A DNA stretch of 64,000 nt from Erwinia aphidicola (GTDB taxonomy: Bacteria > Pseudomonadota > Gammaproteobacteria > Enterobacterales > Enterobacteriaceae): positions 1,116,001 to 1,180,000 of the forward strand of contig NZ_JAMKCQ010000001.1 in assembly GCF_024169515.1 (NCBI RefSeq), read 5' to 3'. Position numbers and translations under genes: made by a program. Numbering within the stretch: position 1 is the stretch's first letter; each line of letters begins with the position of its first letter. The notes below the pieces were generated by a model, which was not told the origin of the DNA, did no database searches, and worked only from the letters and a program-made list of their open reading frames with translations. Positions 20,329-30,436 of the stretch are shown piece by piece.

Positions 20329-21812
20329 GTGACCCCACTCTTAAATATCGCCAGCTCGCGGAAATCGTTCACTTCGTTGCGCGTCTGACGGCCGTTGGCG
20401 ATCGCCACAATGGTATCGACAAACTGCGCCAGCAGTTCGGGCATCGGCGTGCCGTGGATCAGCTGCCCGGCATCGAAATCAATCCAGTGCGGCTTCTTCG
20501 CCGCCAGTTCGCTGTTGGTCGCCAGCTTTACCGTCGGCACAAAGCCGCCGTAAGGCGTTCCGCGCCCGGTGCTGAACAGCACCATATGACAGCCCGCTCC
20601 CGCCAGCGCGCTGGTGGCAACCGCATCATTACCCGGCGCGCTGAGCAGGTTTAACCCCGGCTGTTGCAGGCGCTCACCGTACTTCAGCACGTCCACCACC
20701 TGGCTCTGCCCGGCTTTCTGCGTGCAGCCCAGCGACTTCTCCTCCAGCGTGGTGATACCGCCCGCTTTATTGCCCGGTGACGGGTTCTCATAAATCGGCT
20801 GGTTGTGGGCGATAAAATAGCGTTTGAAGTCGTTGATCATGCGGACGGTACTGGCGAAGGTCGCTTCGTCGCGGCAGCGGCTCATCAGTATGCGCTCCGC
20901 ACCAAACATCTCCGGCACTTCGGTCAGCACCGTGGTGCCGCCGTTGGCGATCATCTGGTCGGAGAAACGCCCGAGCAGCGGGTTCGCGGTGATGCCGGAC
21001 AGGCCGTCGGAACCGCCGCACTCAAGGCCGAACTTCAGCTCGCTGAGCCGCCCCGGCTGACGCTTGTCGTGGCGCATCGCGGCGTACAGCTGGTGCAGCC
21101 GCTCCAGCCCTGCTTCCACCTCGTCGTCCTGCTGCTGGCAGATCATAAAGCTCACGCGCTGCGGGTCGAACTCGCCCAGCGTCTGGCGAAACACGTCCAC
21201 CTGATTGTTTTCACACCCCAGCCCAATCACCAGCACCGCGCCGGCGTTCGGATGGCGCACCATGTTTTGCAGCATGGTGCGGGTGTTTTCATGATCCTGC
21301 CCGAGCTGTGAGCAGCCGAACGGATGGCTGAACAGATGCACGCCGTCGATATCCGCTGCGTTATCCGTCTCTTTCAGGAAGCGTTGCAGGATCTGGCGCG
21401 CAATGCCGTTGACGCAGCCTACCGTCGGCAGGATCCACAGCTCGTTGCGGATCCCCACCTCCCCGCTGGCACGGCGGTAAATCTGCACTTCACGGTCCGC
21501 AGCCTGCGGCGGCAGCGTAGCGAAAGCAGGCTGATAATGATAGTCGTCGAGATCGTTGAGATTGGTGCGCGCATTGTGCGAGTGGATAATCTCCCCGGCG
21601 GCGATCGGCTGGGTAGCATGGCCGATAGGCAGGCCGTACTTCACCACCAGCTCGCCCCCGGCCAGCGGCTGCAGCGCAAATTTATGCCCGCGCCCAACCG
21701 CCTGTTTCAGCACCAGCGGCTGCTCACCCTCGCTGATGCTCTCCCCTTCCTGCAGGTCGCGCAGCGCCACGGCAACATTGTCGAGGCTGTGGATCTTAAT
21801 GATGCTTTGCAT
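20322..21812 (-). CDS. uxaA: Altronate dehydratase
   Basis: Converts D-altronate to 2-keto-3-deoxygluconate in galacturonate catabolism. The 496 residues contain an N-terminal SAF domain (residues about 10-85) and the UxaA core with conserved cysteines and the segment FGLECGGSDGLSGITANP near residue 265. It is the last gene of uxaC-uxaB-uxaA; 9 bp separate it from uxaB. In E. coli uxaB is elsewhere, while plant-associated enterobacteria keep all three together, as here. Confidence 0.96.
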   Translation of the reverse strand: MQSIIKIHSLDNVAVALRDLQEGESISEGEQPLVLKQAVGRGHKFALQPLAGGELVVKYGLPIGHATQPIAAGEIIHSHNARTNLNDLDDYHYQPAFATLPPQAADREVQIYRRASGEVGIRNELWILPTVGCVNGIARQILQRFLKETDNAADIDGVHLFSHPFGCSQLGQDHENTRTMLQNMVRHPNAGAVLVIGLGCENNQVDVFRQTLGEFDPQRVSFMICQQQDDEVEAGLERLHQLYAAMRHDKRQPGRLSELKFGLECGGSDGLSGITANPLLGRFSDQMIANGGTTVLTEVPEMFGAERILMSRCRDEATFASTVRMINDFKRYFIAHNQPIYENPSPGNKAGGITTLEEKSLGCTQKAGQSQVVDVLKYGERLQQPGLNLLSAPGNDAVATSALAGAGCHMVLFSTGRGTPYGGFVPTVKLATNSELAAKKPHWIDFDAGQLIHGTPMPELLAQFVDTIVAIANGRQTRNEVNDFRELAIFKSGVTL

Positions 21813-21821
21813 GTATCGGCC

Positions 21822-23276
21822 TTAGTTCAGCTGCGCCAGCGCGGCGCGCATCCCGAGCGTGTTGATGTGGTGTAAGTGAGCGGTAACCTGCGCCGCCAGC
21901 CCCGGTAACCTGGTTAAATCCTGCCCCCAGTGCGCCGCATCGCTCAGCACCTCGGCGACCAGCCGTTCGAGAGGCATGTCGCGGCACTCAACCTGCGGCC
22001 ACAGCGTGGCGAAGCGCTGCAGCCAGTGCGCGTCATCCTGCAGGCTGTAGCGCACGCCCGCCCGTTCACCGCGGTAGTAAGCCAGCAGCGCCGCCAGCGC
22101 GAAGCTGAGGCGCGGTGACGGCTGGCCGTGCCGGGCGATCTGCCACAGCAGCGCGGGCAGCAGGCGGGTGCGGAATTTGGTCATGCCGTTCAGCGCGATG
22201 GCGCTGAGCGAGTGGCGAATATAGGGATTGCGAAAGCGGCTCAGCACCGCATCGGCAAACGCATTCAGCTCGTCACGCGGCTGCGCCAGCGTCGGGATAA
22301 TCTCATCACGCAGCGTGCGCTCAACAAACTGCGCCAGCGCGCTGTCGTCCATCGCTTCTCCCACCGCCTCCAGCCCGGCCAGAAACGCCACCGGCACCAT
22401 GGCGGTGTGCGCGCCGTTGAGGATCGCCACCTTGCGCTCTTTATAGGGTTTGATGTTGTCCACCAGGCGGATATTCAGCGCCAGGCTGTCGAGCCGCAGC
22501 TCGTCGGCCAGCGCTGGCGGCCCCTGGATCACCAGCTGGTAATAGACCTCCCCCGCCACCAGGTAGTCGTCGCGATAGCCCAGTTCGGCCTGTACCCCGG
22601 CGGCATCGTCGGGGTAGCCGGTAACAATGCGGTCCACCAGCGTGGAGCAAAAGAGGTTGTGTTGCTCAACCCACTGCATAAAGGCGGCGGGCAGCTGCCA
22701 GTGCTGCGCGGTTTGCCGCACGCAGCTCAGCAGCGCGGCGCCGTTATCGTCGATCAGTTCACAGGGCAGCATCACCCAGCCCTTGTCCGCCGCGCCGTCA
22801 AAGTGCTGCCAGCGCTCAAACAGCAACCGCGTCAGCTTCGCCGGGAAGCTGACGGGCGGTGCGGCGTCCAGCCGATCCTGCGGGTCAAAGTAGATCCCCG
22901 CTTCGGTGGTATTGGAAACCACAACACGCAGCAGCGGATCGCGCGCCAGCGCCAGAAACTCGGCAAACTGTTCTGCCGGCTGGATCTCACGATTCAGCGA
23001 GCGGATCAACCGCGGTTCGCTCACCACTTCACCCTGCGCATTGATGCCGCGGATCAGCGTGGTATACAGCCCGTCCTGATGATTCAGGCTGCGCGGGCTG
23101 TGGCTGCTGCGCGGCCTGACCACCACGATCCCGGCATCGAGATCGCTGTGCTGGTTGAGCAGATCGATCTGCCAGTCGATAAAGGCGCGTAAGAAGTTGC
23201 CCTCCCCGAACTGGATAATGCGCTCGGGATAGTGACGCCCCGGAAAATCGCGGCGGTTCAGCTGCTGCATGTGCAC
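21822..23276 (-). CDS. uxaB: Tagaturonate reductase (altronate oxidoreductase)
   Basis: NADH-dependent reduction of D-tagaturonate to D-altronate, second step of galacturonate breakdown. The 484 residues have an N-terminal Rossmann domain and the mannitol-dehydrogenase-type C-terminal domain with the signature [16 protein letters not shown] near residue 280. ATG is preceded by GGAGAGG and lies 6 bp after uxaC, so the genes are one transcript. Confidence 0.96.
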   Translation of the reverse strand: MHMQQLNRRDFPGRHYPERIIQFGEGNFLRAFIDWQIDLLNQHSDLDAGIVVVRPRSSHSPRSLNHQDGLYTTLIRGINAQGEVVSEPRLIRSLNREIQPAEQFAEFLALARDPLLRVVVSNTTEAGIYFDPQDRLDAAPPVSFPAKLTRLLFERWQHFDGAADKGWVMLPCELIDDNGAALLSCVRQTAQHWQLPAAFMQWVEQHNLFCSTLVDRIVTGYPDDAAGVQAELGYRDDYLVAGEVYYQLVIQGPPALADELRLDSLALNIRLVDNIKPYKERKVAILNGAHTAMVPVAFLAGLEAVGEAMDDSALAQFVERTLRDEIIPTLAQPRDELNAFADAVLSRFRNPYIRHSLSAIALNGMTKFRTRLLPALLWQIARHGQPSPRLSFALAALLAYYRGERAGVRYSLQDDAHWLQRFATLWPQVECRDMPLERLVAEVLSDAAHWGQDLTRLPGLAAQVTAHLHHINTLGMRAALAQLN

Positions 23277-23282
23277 CTCTCC

Positions 23283-24692
23283 TTACAGCTCGATGGCGAA
23301 GTAGTCGCGGGCGTTGTTAAAGCAGATGTTCTGCACCATTTCGCCCAGCAGCGCGATATCGCCCGGCGCTTCGCCTTTTTCTACCCAGCGGCCGATCATC
23401 TGGCACAGCAGGCGGCGGAAATATTCGTGGCGCGTGTAGGAGAGGAAGCTGCGGCTGTCGGTCAGCATGCCGACAAAGCGGCTCAGCAGGCCCATCTGCG
23501 CCAGCTGGGTCATCTGCCGCTCCATGCCGTCCTTCTGGTCGTTGAACCACCAGGCGGAACCAAACTGCATCTTGCCCGGCTGCCCTTCGCCCTGGAAGTT
23601 TCCGGCCATGGTCGCCAGCACCTCGTTATCACGCGGGTTGAGGCAGTAAAGGATGGTTTTCGGCAGCGCGTTATCGCGGTTCTGCGCATCCAGCAGTTTC
23701 GACAGCGGCTCCGCCAGCGGGCGGTCGTTAATTGAGTCGAAGCCGACGTCCGGCCCCAGCAGCTGCAGCTGGCGGCGGTTGTTATTGCGCAGCGCGCCGA
23801 TGTGATACTGCTGCACCCAGCCGCGACGGGCGTATTCTGCGCCCAGCCATACCAGCACCGCCGTTTTAAACTGCGCGACTTCAGACTCGGGCGGGATAGT
23901 CCCGGCCAGGCGGCGGGCAAGAATGCCGTCCAGCGTGGCTTCATCCGCTTCGCCATACAGCACCACGTCCAGCGCGTGATCCGACACCTTACAGCCGTGA
24001 GCGGCGAAGTGATCGAGGCGCGTTTTCAGCGCACGCTTAAGGTCGTCAAAGCGCGTGATATCGGTATCGGAGACTGCCGCAAGGGTTTGCAGATAGTCGG
24101 TGAACCCTTCCGCTTCGATATTAAAGGCTTTATCCGGCCGCCAGCTCGGCAGAACTTTGGTGGCAAAGCTGCCGTCTGCGGCCAGCGCACGGTGGTGGCG
24201 CAGATCGTCAACCGGATCGTCGGTGGTGCCCACCATCTTCACGTTCATCTGCTGCATGATGCCGCGCGCGCTGAAGGCATCCTGCGCCAGTAAATCGTTG
24301 CACTGGTGCCAGATAGCATCGGCGGTTTTTGGCGATAGCAGCGTGTCGGTGATGCCAAACGGGCGGCGCAGCTCAAGGTGCGTCCAGTGGTACAGCGGGT
24401 TGCCGATGGTGTCCGGCACCGTGCGCGCCCAGGCGTCAAACTTCGCGCGGTCGCTGGCATCCCCGGTACATAACGCTTCCGGCACGCCGTTGGCCCGCAT
24501 GGCGCGCCATTTGTAGTGGTCCCCTTTCAGCCAGATATCGTAGAGATTGGTAAAGCGGTAATTTTCGGCAATCTGCTGCGGCGGCAGGTGGCAGTGATAG
24601 TCGAAAATCGGCTGATCGGCAGCGTAGTCATGATAGAGCCGACGGGAAAACTCACTCTCCAGTAAAAAATCTTCACTCATAAAGCGCGACAT
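23283..24692 (-). CDS. uxaC: Uronate isomerase (glucuronate isomerase)
   Basis: Isomerises D-galacturonate to D-tagaturonate and D-glucuronate to D-fructuronate; amidohydrolase superfamily. The start ATG at 24692 ([13 protein letters not shown]) is chosen because AGGAGA sits 7 nt upstream and it gives 469 residues, near the 470 of E. coli; a longer frame opens 14 codons earlier without a site. Metal-binding FDYHCHLPP is near residue 28. First gene of the operon, divergent from exuT, and expected to be under ExuR. Confidence 0.96.
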   Translation of the reverse strand: MSRFMSEDFLLESEFSRRLYHDYAADQPIFDYHCHLPPQQIAENYRFTNLYDIWLKGDHYKWRAMRANGVPEALCTGDASDRAKFDAWARTVPDTIGNPLYHWTHLELRRPFGITDTLLSPKTADAIWHQCNDLLAQDAFSARGIMQQMNVKMVGTTDDPVDDLRHHRALAADGSFATKVLPSWRPDKAFNIEAEGFTDYLQTLAAVSDTDITRFDDLKRALKTRLDHFAAHGCKVSDHALDVVLYGEADEATLDGILARRLAGTIPPESEVAQFKTAVLVWLGAEYARRGWVQQYHIGALRNNNRRQLQLLGPDVGFDSINDRPLAEPLSKLLDAQNRDNALPKTILYCLNPRDNEVLATMAGNFQGEGQPGKMQFGSAWWFNDQKDGMERQMTQLAQMGLLSRFVGMLTDSRSFLSYTRHEYFRRLLCQMIGRWVEKGEAPGDIALLGEMVQNICFNNARDYFAIEL

Positions 24693-25059
24693 AGGGTCTC
24701 TCCTGCTTTGTGACAATGCCAGTAAAGTTATCATACCAATTATGGCGAACGCTGAATAAATAGTGAGAATTCGATCACAAATACACCACTAAATATCGCT
24801 GTAAAACGGCTCCACCCGGCAGAAAAGACGCTATCCGGCGCTCTTTTCAGCGATTTTATTATCCCTCATTGCAAAAATGGTTTTTGTGATGGCATTCAAC
24901 TTTTAAATCTGTATGACAAGTTATCGTGTCGGCGTTTTGTCAATCTCTGTACAGATTTCTCACTGATGTGCGGGTGCTGATATGCAGCAAGCCGTCCCGC
25001 TCGATAGCGGTGTTCACCTCGGGTGCAACATCAATAATAATTACGGGAAGAGGTTTTAA
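24693..25059. promoter_or_regulatory. Divergent uxaC-exuT control region
   Basis: This 367-bp gap has no gene. It contains an ExuR-like site at about 24726-24743 (on the minus strand AATTGGTATGATAA; the left half matches the E. coli ExuR/UxuR half-site TTGGTAT, the right half is diverged), a stem-loop at 24822-24848, and TTGTGATGGCATTCAACT near 24880, of which only the TGTGA half resembles a CRP site. The E. coli system is induced by galacturonate through ExuR and needs cAMP-CRP; the same logic is inferred here. Confidence 0.5.
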
Positions 25060-26370
25060 ATGCGTAAAATTAAAGGGTTACGCTGGTATATGATCGGTCT
25101 GGTGACCATCGGTACCATTCTGGGCTACCTGACGCGCAACGCCATTGCGGTGGCGGCCCCGACGCTGGAATCTCAGCTGCATATCACCACCCAACAGTAC
25201 TCCTATATCGTTGCCGCTTACTCAGCCTGTTACACCATTATGCAGCCGGTGGCGGGCTACGTGCTGGACGTGCTCGGCACCAAAATTGGCTATGCGATGT
25301 TTGCAATTATCTGGGCGATTTTCTGTGCCGCCACCGCGCTGGCAGGCAGCTGGGGCGGGCTGGCGCTGGCCCGTGGCGCAGTCGGTGCGGCGGAGGCAGC
25401 GATGATCCCCGCCGGGCTGAAGGCCAGCAGCGAGTGGTTCCCGGCGAAGGAGCGTTCGATTGCCGTCGGCTACTTTAATGTTGGCTCTTCCATCGGGGCG
25501 ATGATTGCTCCCCCGCTGGTGGTGTGGGCGATTGTCGCGCACAGCTGGGAGATGGCCTTTATCATCACCGGCGTGCTGAGCCTGATCTGGGCGCTGTGCT
25601 GGCTGGTGTTCTATAAGCATCCGAAAGACCAGAAGAAGCTCGACCCGGAGGAGCGCGACTACATTCTTTCCGGCCAGGAAGCTCAGCATCAGACCAATAA
25701 TGGTAAAAAGATGTCGGCCTGGCAGATCCTGCGCAACCGCCAGTTCTGGGGCATTGCGCTGCCGCGCTTTCTTGCGGAACCCGCGTGGGGCACCTTCAAC
25801 GCGTGGATCCCGCTGTTTATGTTTAAGGCTTACGGCTTCAATTTGAAAGAGATCGCCATGTTTGCCTGGATGCCGATGCTGTTCGCCGATCTCGGCTGCA
25901 TCGTTGGGGGCTACCTGCCGCCGTTTTTCCAACGGGTGTTTGGCGTAAACCTGATTGTCTCACGCAAGCTGGTGGTGACCATGGGCGCGGTGCTGATGAT
26001 CGGCCCCGGTACTATCGGCCTGTTTACCAGCCCGTATGCGGCGATTGCGCTGCTGTGCGTCGGCGGCTTTGCCCACCAGGCGCTGTCCGGCGCGCTGATT
26101 ACGCTCTCATCCGACGTGTTTGGCCGTAATGAAGTGGCGACAGCCAACGGCCTGACCGGGATGGCGGCGTGGACGGCCAGCACCCTATTTGCGCTGGTGG
26201 TCGGGGCGCTGGCGGATACGCTCGGCTTCAGCCCGCTGTTTGCCGCGCTGGCGGTGTTTGACCTGCTGGGCGCGATAGTGATCTGGACGCTGCTGAAGAA
26301 CCAGCCGATTTCCGAGCTTGAGCAGAAGAAGAACGAGCGCGTAGTCGGGGCGGTGACGCAGCATTCGTGA
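25060..26370 (+). CDS. exuT: Hexuronate MFS transporter ExuT
   Basis: Proton-linked importer of galacturonate and glucuronate. The 436 residues give the 12-helix layout of the anion:cation symporter family; the N-terminal LGYLTRNAIAVAAPTL and the segment LARGAVGAAEAAMIPAG are typical of ExuT. The start ATG follows GGGAAGAGG by 6 nt. It is divergent from uxaCBA and followed by exuR, the usual uronate cluster. Confidence 0.95.
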   Translation: MRKIKGLRWYMIGLVTIGTILGYLTRNAIAVAAPTLESQLHITTQQYSYIVAAYSACYTIMQPVAGYVLDVLGTKIGYAMFAIIWAIFCAATALAGSWGGLALARGAVGAAEAAMIPAGLKASSEWFPAKERSIAVGYFNVGSSIGAMIAPPLVVWAIVAHSWEMAFIITGVLSLIWALCWLVFYKHPKDQKKLDPEERDYILSGQEAQHQTNNGKKMSAWQILRNRQFWGIALPRFLAEPAWGTFNAWIPLFMFKAYGFNLKEIAMFAWMPMLFADLGCIVGGYLPPFFQRVFGVNLIVSRKLVVTMGAVLMIGPGTIGLFTSPYAAIALLCVGGFAHQALSGALITLSSDVFGRNEVATANGLTGMAAWTASTLFALVVGALADTLGFSPLFAALAVFDLLGAIVIWTLLKNQPISELEQKKNERVVGAVTQHS

Positions 26371-26380
26371 TTGATATGAC

Positions 26381-26454
26381 GGGCGGACCGAAAAAGAGGG
26401 TCCGCCCCTACGGCTCCGCCAAATGCCAGGGGTCGACATTTTTTCGGTCGACCC
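26381..26454. repeat. Palindrome pair between exuT and exuR
   Basis: Copy 1 (26381-26411) pairs GGGCGGACC with GGTCCGCCC around GAAAAAGA and ends in CTAC. Copy 2 (26426-26454) pairs GGGGTCGAC with GTCGACCC around a T-rich loop (ATTTTTTCG) and has CCAG where the head GTAG would be. Loop classes and order repeat those at 834-944, showing that the pair moves or is copied as a unit. Confidence 0.72.
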
Positions 26455-26517
26455 TTCACCGCCAAAAGTGGTATAACAAATTCCATTATCACCCTGTCCT
26501 CAACCGGAGCGTGGATC

Positions 26518-27294
26518 ATGGAACCGACCGACTCGCGTCGCCTTTACCAACAGCTGGCCGCCGAACTGAAACGCCGCCTTGAACAGGGTGTTTATCAGGT
26601 GGGCGACAAGCTGCCCGCCGAACGTTTTATTGCCGAAGAGATGCGCGTCAGCCGTACCGTGGTGCGTGAGGCGATCATCATGCTGGAGGTGGAAGGCTAT
26701 GTGGAAGTGCGTAAAGGCTCCGGCATCCACGTCATCTCCCAGCAGCAGCAGAACCGCGTTAACACCGACAGCAATCTTGAATTTGCCCATTTCGGTCCGT
26801 TTGAACTCTTGCAGGCGCGCCAGTTAATTGAAAGCAATATTGCCGAGTTTGCCGCCACGCAGGTGACGCGCCAGGATATTGTGCAGCTGATGGACATTCA
26901 GGCACAGGCCCGTAAGGAGGACCGCTTCCGCGACTCCGAATGGGATATGAAATTTCACGTGCAGATTGCCCTCTCCACCCAGAACAGCGCGCTGGCCGCA
27001 ATTGTCGAAAAGATGTGGCTGCACCGCCGCCACAATCCTTACTGGCTGAAGCTGCACGAGCATATCGACGACAAATCGATTGAGAGCTGGTGTGAAGATC
27101 ACGACAACATCCTTAAGGCGCTGATGCGTAAAGACCCTGCCGCCAGCAAGCTGGCGATGTGGCAGCACCTGGAAAACACCAAGCAGATGTTGTTTCATGC
27201 CACCACCGACGATTTTGAATTTAACGTCGACCGCTATATGTTTGCTGAAAATCCGGTGGTCACCCTCGATACCGCTGCCAACGACGAAAAATAG
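26518..27294 (+). CDS. exuR: Hexuronate regulon repressor ExuR (GntR/FadR family)
   Basis: Represses exuT and uxaCBA until galacturonate-derived inducer binds. The 258 residues contain a GntR winged helix-turn-helix (about 8-76, with [23 protein letters not shown]) and an FCD ligand domain (about 95-240). Start ATG is at 26518 after CCGGAGCG. Its promoter lies behind the palindrome pair; a half-site GTGGTAT at about 26467 resembles the ExuR half-site and could mean autoregulation. Confidence 0.94.
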   Translation: MEPTDSRRLYQQLAAELKRRLEQGVYQVGDKLPAERFIAEEMRVSRTVVREAIIMLEVEGYVEVRKGSGIHVISQQQQNRVNTDSNLEFAHFGPFELLQARQLIESNIAEFAATQVTRQDIVQLMDIQAQARKEDRFRDSEWDMKFHVQIALSTQNSALAAIVEKMWLHRRHNPYWLKLHEHIDDKSIESWCEDHDNILKALMRKDPAASKLAMWQHLENTKQMLFHATTDDFEFNVDRYMFAENPVVTLDTAANDEK

Positions 27295-27609
27295 CACTCT
27301 TGATCCAGGCTGGCCTAACCCATTGAGTAAAATACGTTCAATAGTGTCAGCCTGTGTAAAACTCCTTCCTGCCAGCCGATTCCAACGGTAAAACATCGTT
27401 GGCCCGGTGTTTCTTCCTGTCCAGGCTTACGTAATTTTGTTACAGTTATCTGGCTTTTTTTACTCTTGCAACAGGGTGCAAAAAGCACAGTGATTTTCAC
27501 TGGCTTCGCTGTTCAGCCGCTCGTTACATGGCAAAAAGCACCGCTAAAATGATTAATTAAGTGTGTAAATAGCTGTAAGACGAGCCTACTTTGGTGTACA
27601 GGACGATTA
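27295..27609. other. exuR-yqjA intergenic region
   Basis: No gene is seen in these 315 bp. The first 120 bp hold no clear terminator. The stretch from about 27420 is AT-rich and should carry the yqjA promoter; the CpxR-like box at 27565 is the one recognisable element. Confidence 0.5.
27565..27579 (+). promoter_or_regulatory. CpxR-like box upstream of yqjA-mzrA
   Basis: GTAAATAGCTGTAAG fits the CpxR consensus GTAAA-N5-GTAAA in 9 of 10 defined bases. It is 31 bp before the yqjA ATG. In E. coli yqjA and mzrA belong to the envelope-stress (Cpx) response, so the position makes sense. Confidence 0.6.
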
Positions 27610-28281
27610 ATGGATATTTTCAAATCTCTGGTGCAGGCGCTGTGGCAACAGGATTACGCCACTCTGGCTGACCCGACGCTGGTCTGGGCCATCTATTTTG
27701 TACTGTTTATGATCCTTTTTCTCGAAAACGGCCTGCTGCCCGCCGCTTTTCTGCCTGGCGACAGCCTGCTGATTCTGGTCGGCGTACTCATTGCCAAAGG
27801 CACCATGAGCTTCCCGTTGACGATATTTATTCTTACCACCGCTGCCAGCCTCGGCTGCTGGGTCAGCTATATTCAGGGGCGATGGCTGGGCAACACCGCC
27901 ACCGTGCAGAAATGGCTGGCGCATCTGCCGGCGCAGTACCATCAGCGCGCACACCAGATGTTTCACCGCCACGGGCTGTCAGCCCTGCTGATTGGCCGTT
28001 TTATTGCATTCGTCCGCACGCTGCTGCCCACTATCGCCGGCCTGTCTGGCCTGAGCAATGCGCGCTTTCAGTTTTTTAACTGGATGAGCGCCCTGCTGTG
28101 GGTGCTGATTTTGACCGTAATGGGCTTTGCGCTCGGTAAGACGCCGATTTTCCGCAAATATGAAGATCAGCTGATGTTCTGCCTGATGTTACTGCCGCTG
28201 GTGCTGCTGGTGTTCGGCTTGTTTGGTTCGCTTTACGTCCTGTGGCGCAAAAAACATTCTAATGAGAAAGGAAACTCATAA
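27610..28281 (+). CDS. yqjA: DedA family membrane protein YqjA
   Basis: The 223-residue polytopic protein is a DedA/SNARE-associated (VTT) family member, a family tied to undecaprenyl-phosphate or phospholipid scrambling, proton-motive force and alkaline or drug tolerance. The family motif is clear: [16 protein letters not shown] near residue 38 and the amphipathic re-entrant [20 protein letters not shown] near residue 120 with the functional Arg residues. Its stop overlaps the mzrA start (ATAATG at 28279), so the two are coupled. Confidence 0.95.
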   Translation: MDIFKSLVQALWQQDYATLADPTLVWAIYFVLFMILFLENGLLPAAFLPGDSLLILVGVLIAKGTMSFPLTIFILTTAASLGCWVSYIQGRWLGNTATVQKWLAHLPAQYHQRAHQMFHRHGLSALLIGRFIAFVRTLLPTIAGLSGLSNARFQFFNWMSALLWVLILTVMGFALGKTPIFRKYEDQLMFCLMLLPLVLLVFGLFGSLYVLWRKKHSNEKGNS

Positions 28282-28670
28282 TGCCTGACTTTATTAAACT
28301 GCCCGCACGCTCGCTGCGGCTGCTTCCCTGGCTGGCGCTGGCAGTGGTGGCGCTGCTTGGCCTGGCGATGGTACCTGCGCTGTTTCGCAGCGATACCGCC
28401 CTGCAAATTCGCGCGTCGCGCCAGGGGATCAGCCTGCCCGACGGCTTTTATGTCTACCAGCGCCTGAACGCGCAGGGCATCCATATCAAAAGCATCACGC
28501 CGGAGCAGAATTCCCTGGTGATCAAGTTCGACTCCCAGGAGCAGAGCGCCGCCGCCGAAAAGGTGCTGCGTGAACTGCTGCCTTACGGATTTGATATCGC
28601 ACGGCTGGATAATCAGGGTGCATCGAACTGGATTAACCGCATCAGCCTGCGTACGCAATCCATCGGCTAA
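28281..28670 (+). CDS. mzrA: EnvZ/OmpR modulator MzrA
   Basis: Small bitopic protein that binds EnvZ and connects the Cpx and EnvZ/OmpR systems. The 129 residues show a short cytoplasmic N-terminus, one membrane segment ([18 protein letters not shown], about residues 14-31) and a periplasmic domain, as in E. coli MzrA. It overlaps yqjA and is followed by an intrinsic terminator. Confidence 0.9.
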   Translation: MPDFIKLPARSLRLLPWLALAVVALLGLAMVPALFRSDTALQIRASRQGISLPDGFYVYQRLNAQGIHIKSITPEQNSLVIKFDSQEQSAAAEKVLRELLPYGFDIARLDNQGASNWINRISLRTQSIG

Positions 28671-28678
28671 GCCCTCTC

Positions 28679-28698
28679 GCCCCGCGCTCGTGCGGGGC
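28679..28698 (+). terminator. Hairpin after yqjA-mzrA
   Basis: GCCCCGC and GCGGGGC pair around a 6-nt loop just after the mzrA stop. There is no long T run. Confidence 0.55.
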
Positions 28699-28837
28699 TA
28701 TCCCTAAGAATCCTCTCTCTTTTTGAGCTTTCGCCGTTTTCTGTCTATGCTTTATAAGCCGTAAATAGCGACACCCCTGTTTCAGGAACACGATATCTTC
28801 GATCCCGATATCCGCGCAAAGGAAGGTTACGACCACT

Positions 28838-29206
28838 ATGACATACCGCATTATCCTCGGTGCAAGCCTGCTGGCTCTGGCCACCTTTAGCCAGGCGGCG
28901 TCCTTGTGCGAGCAGAAAGAGCAGTCTATCCAGCACGAAATCGACCTTGCGCAAAAGCATGATAACCAGCGCCGGGTCACCGGACTGGAACGTGCGCTGA
29001 CGGAAACTCGCGCCACCTGTAGCGATGCCAGCCTGAGAGATGCACGTCAGGAAAAGATTAAGCAGCATCAGCAAAAAGTGGCCGAGCGCCAGCAGGAACT
29101 GAAACAGGTTGCGGACGGTGATGACCAGGAAAAGATCGCCAAGCGTGAAAAGAAACTGGCCGAAGCCCAACATGAATTGAAGGAAGTGCAGGCTGCCCCC
29201 TATTAA
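28838..29206 (+). CDS. yqjC: DUF1090 periplasmic protein YqjC
   Basis: The 122-residue protein has a signal peptide (residues 1-20, ending SQAA), then CEQKEQSIQHEI and a long charged helix rich in Lys, Gln and Glu that should form a coiled coil. Two cysteines (near residues 23 and 65) are conserved in DUF1090. Function unknown; its place before yqjD is conserved in enterobacteria. Confidence 0.88.
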   Translation: MTYRIILGASLLALATFSQAASLCEQKEQSIQHEIDLAQKHDNQRRVTGLERALTETRATCSDASLRDARQEKIKQHQQKVAERQQELKQVADGDDQEKIAKREKKLAEAQHELKEVQAAPY

Positions 29207-29247
29207 GGCCCTGTCAACGCTACTTAATATTATTAAAGGAGTTTTCC

Positions 29248-29553
29248 ATGTCTAAAGATACTACCTCAGAACATCTGCGCGCCGAGCTGAAAAACCTGGC
29301 TGACACGCTGGAAGAAGTGCTTAGCTCCTCAACTGAAAAATCCAAAACCGAGCTGGATAAGCTGCGCAGTAAAGCACAGAGCGCGCTGAAAGATACCCGT
29401 GCCCGCCTGGGTGACTCTGGCGACCGCATCGCGCAGACCACGCGTGAAGCAGCAGAGCGCACCGATGTCTACGTGCGCGATAACCCATGGACCAGCGTGG
29501 GTATCGGTGCTGCTGTCGGTGTGGTTCTGGGCGTGCTGCTGACCCGTCGTTAA
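29248..29553 (+). CDS. yqjD: Membrane-anchored ribosome-binding protein YqjD
   Basis: ElaB/YgaM/YqjD family: stationary-phase proteins that tether 70S ribosomes to the inner membrane. The 101 residues are a long amphipathic helix (residues 5-75) and one C-terminal membrane segment with a glycine-rich face (VGIGAAVGVVLGVLLTRR). ATG follows AAAGGAG. One base separates its stop from yqjE. In E. coli the gene depends on sigma-S. Confidence 0.94.
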   Translation: MSKDTTSEHLRAELKNLADTLEEVLSSSTEKSKTELDKLRSKAQSALKDTRARLGDSGDRIAQTTREAAERTDVYVRDNPWTSVGIGAAVGVVLGVLLTRR

Positions 29554-29554
29554 T

Positions 29555-29947
29555 ATGGCTGATAACCGTCAAAGCCAGGGCCCCGGCAAAGGGGTCATTA
29601 ACATCGGGCAGCGCATCGTCACCACGCTGGTCGGCATGGTTGAAACCCGTATCCGTCTGGCGGTGGTGGAGCTGGAAGCTGAAAAAGCCAATCTGATTCA
29701 GATGCTGCTGATGATTGGCCTGACTATGCTGTTCACCGCGTTTGGTCTGATGAGCCTGATGGTGCTGATTATCTGGGCAGTAGATGCACAATACCGGCTG
29801 ATGGCAATTGCCATTACCACCGGCGTGCTGTTCGCTCTGGCCTTGATATTGGGCCTGTGGACGCTGGCAAAATCGCGGCGTTCTACCCTGCTCAGCGCCA
29901 CCCGCAAGGAGCTGTCGGAAGACCGCAAGCTGCTGGAGGATGAGTGA
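29555..29947 (+). CDS. yqjE: Phage-holin-like inner-membrane protein YqjE
   Basis: The 130-residue protein has two membrane helices (about residues 45-75 and 80-105) flanked by charged ends, the YqjE (Actino_E/holin-like) layout. Its function is not known; it is always found with yqjD and yqjK. Its stop overlaps the yqjK start by 4 bp (ATGA). Confidence 0.88.
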   Translation: MADNRQSQGPGKGVINIGQRIVTTLVGMVETRIRLAVVELEAEKANLIQMLLMIGLTMLFTAFGLMSLMVLIIWAVDAQYRLMAIAITTGVLFALALILGLWTLAKSRRSTLLSATRKELSEDRKLLEDE

Positions 29948-30228
29948 TGAGCCGTGAACGTGAAGCCCGAAAGGCGGCGCTGCTGAAGGAGATCCAGCAG
30001 CAGCGCCTGGACCTGAGTGCCGGGCGTAAAGCCTGGCTCGTACGGACCGAGCGCTACGACCACGGCTGGCTGGCTCTCCTCAGCGCGAAACGCTATCTGG
30101 CGCTCGGCAGTGGTCTGATGGCCATCTGGTCGGCGCGCAACCCGCGCAAACTCGGGCGCCTGGCCCGACGTGGCCTGGGCCTGTGGAGTACCTGGCGCGT
30201 AGTGCGTAACTATCTGCCCCGCCGTTGA
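29944..30228 (+). CDS. yqjK: YqjK-like family protein
   Basis: A basic 94-residue protein with an N-terminal charged helix (REREARKAALLKEIQQQRLDL) and arginine-rich C-terminus, matching YqjK. It is translationally coupled to yqjE and closes the yqjCDEK group; the short hairpin CAGCCG/CGGCTG at 30243-30265 follows. No function is established. Confidence 0.85.
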   Translation: MMSREREARKAALLKEIQQQRLDLSAGRKAWLVRTERYDHGWLALLSAKRYLALGSGLMAIWSARNPRKLGRLARRGLGLWSTWRVVRNYLPRR

Positions 30229-30436
30229 TCGTTCTGCTTTTACAGCCGCGCTTAACCGGCGGCTGCACCTCACCAGTTTTCTTGAACAACTTCGACAGAT
30301 TATCTCGCTTACAATAATTTCATCCCGCGCATATTATCTCCAGCAACGAACGGCAGTGTGCGCTTAAGACGCCTCAGGCCTAAGTAAAAGCTCGGTCGGG
30401 CTGCTGCACGACCTTCAATTCTTGTTTGGGGTAATC

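Noticed and set aside
24762..24779. CRP site AGTGA...TCACA in the uxaC-exuT gap
   Set aside because: The halves are separated by 8 instead of 6 bases, so it does not fit the CRP spacing.
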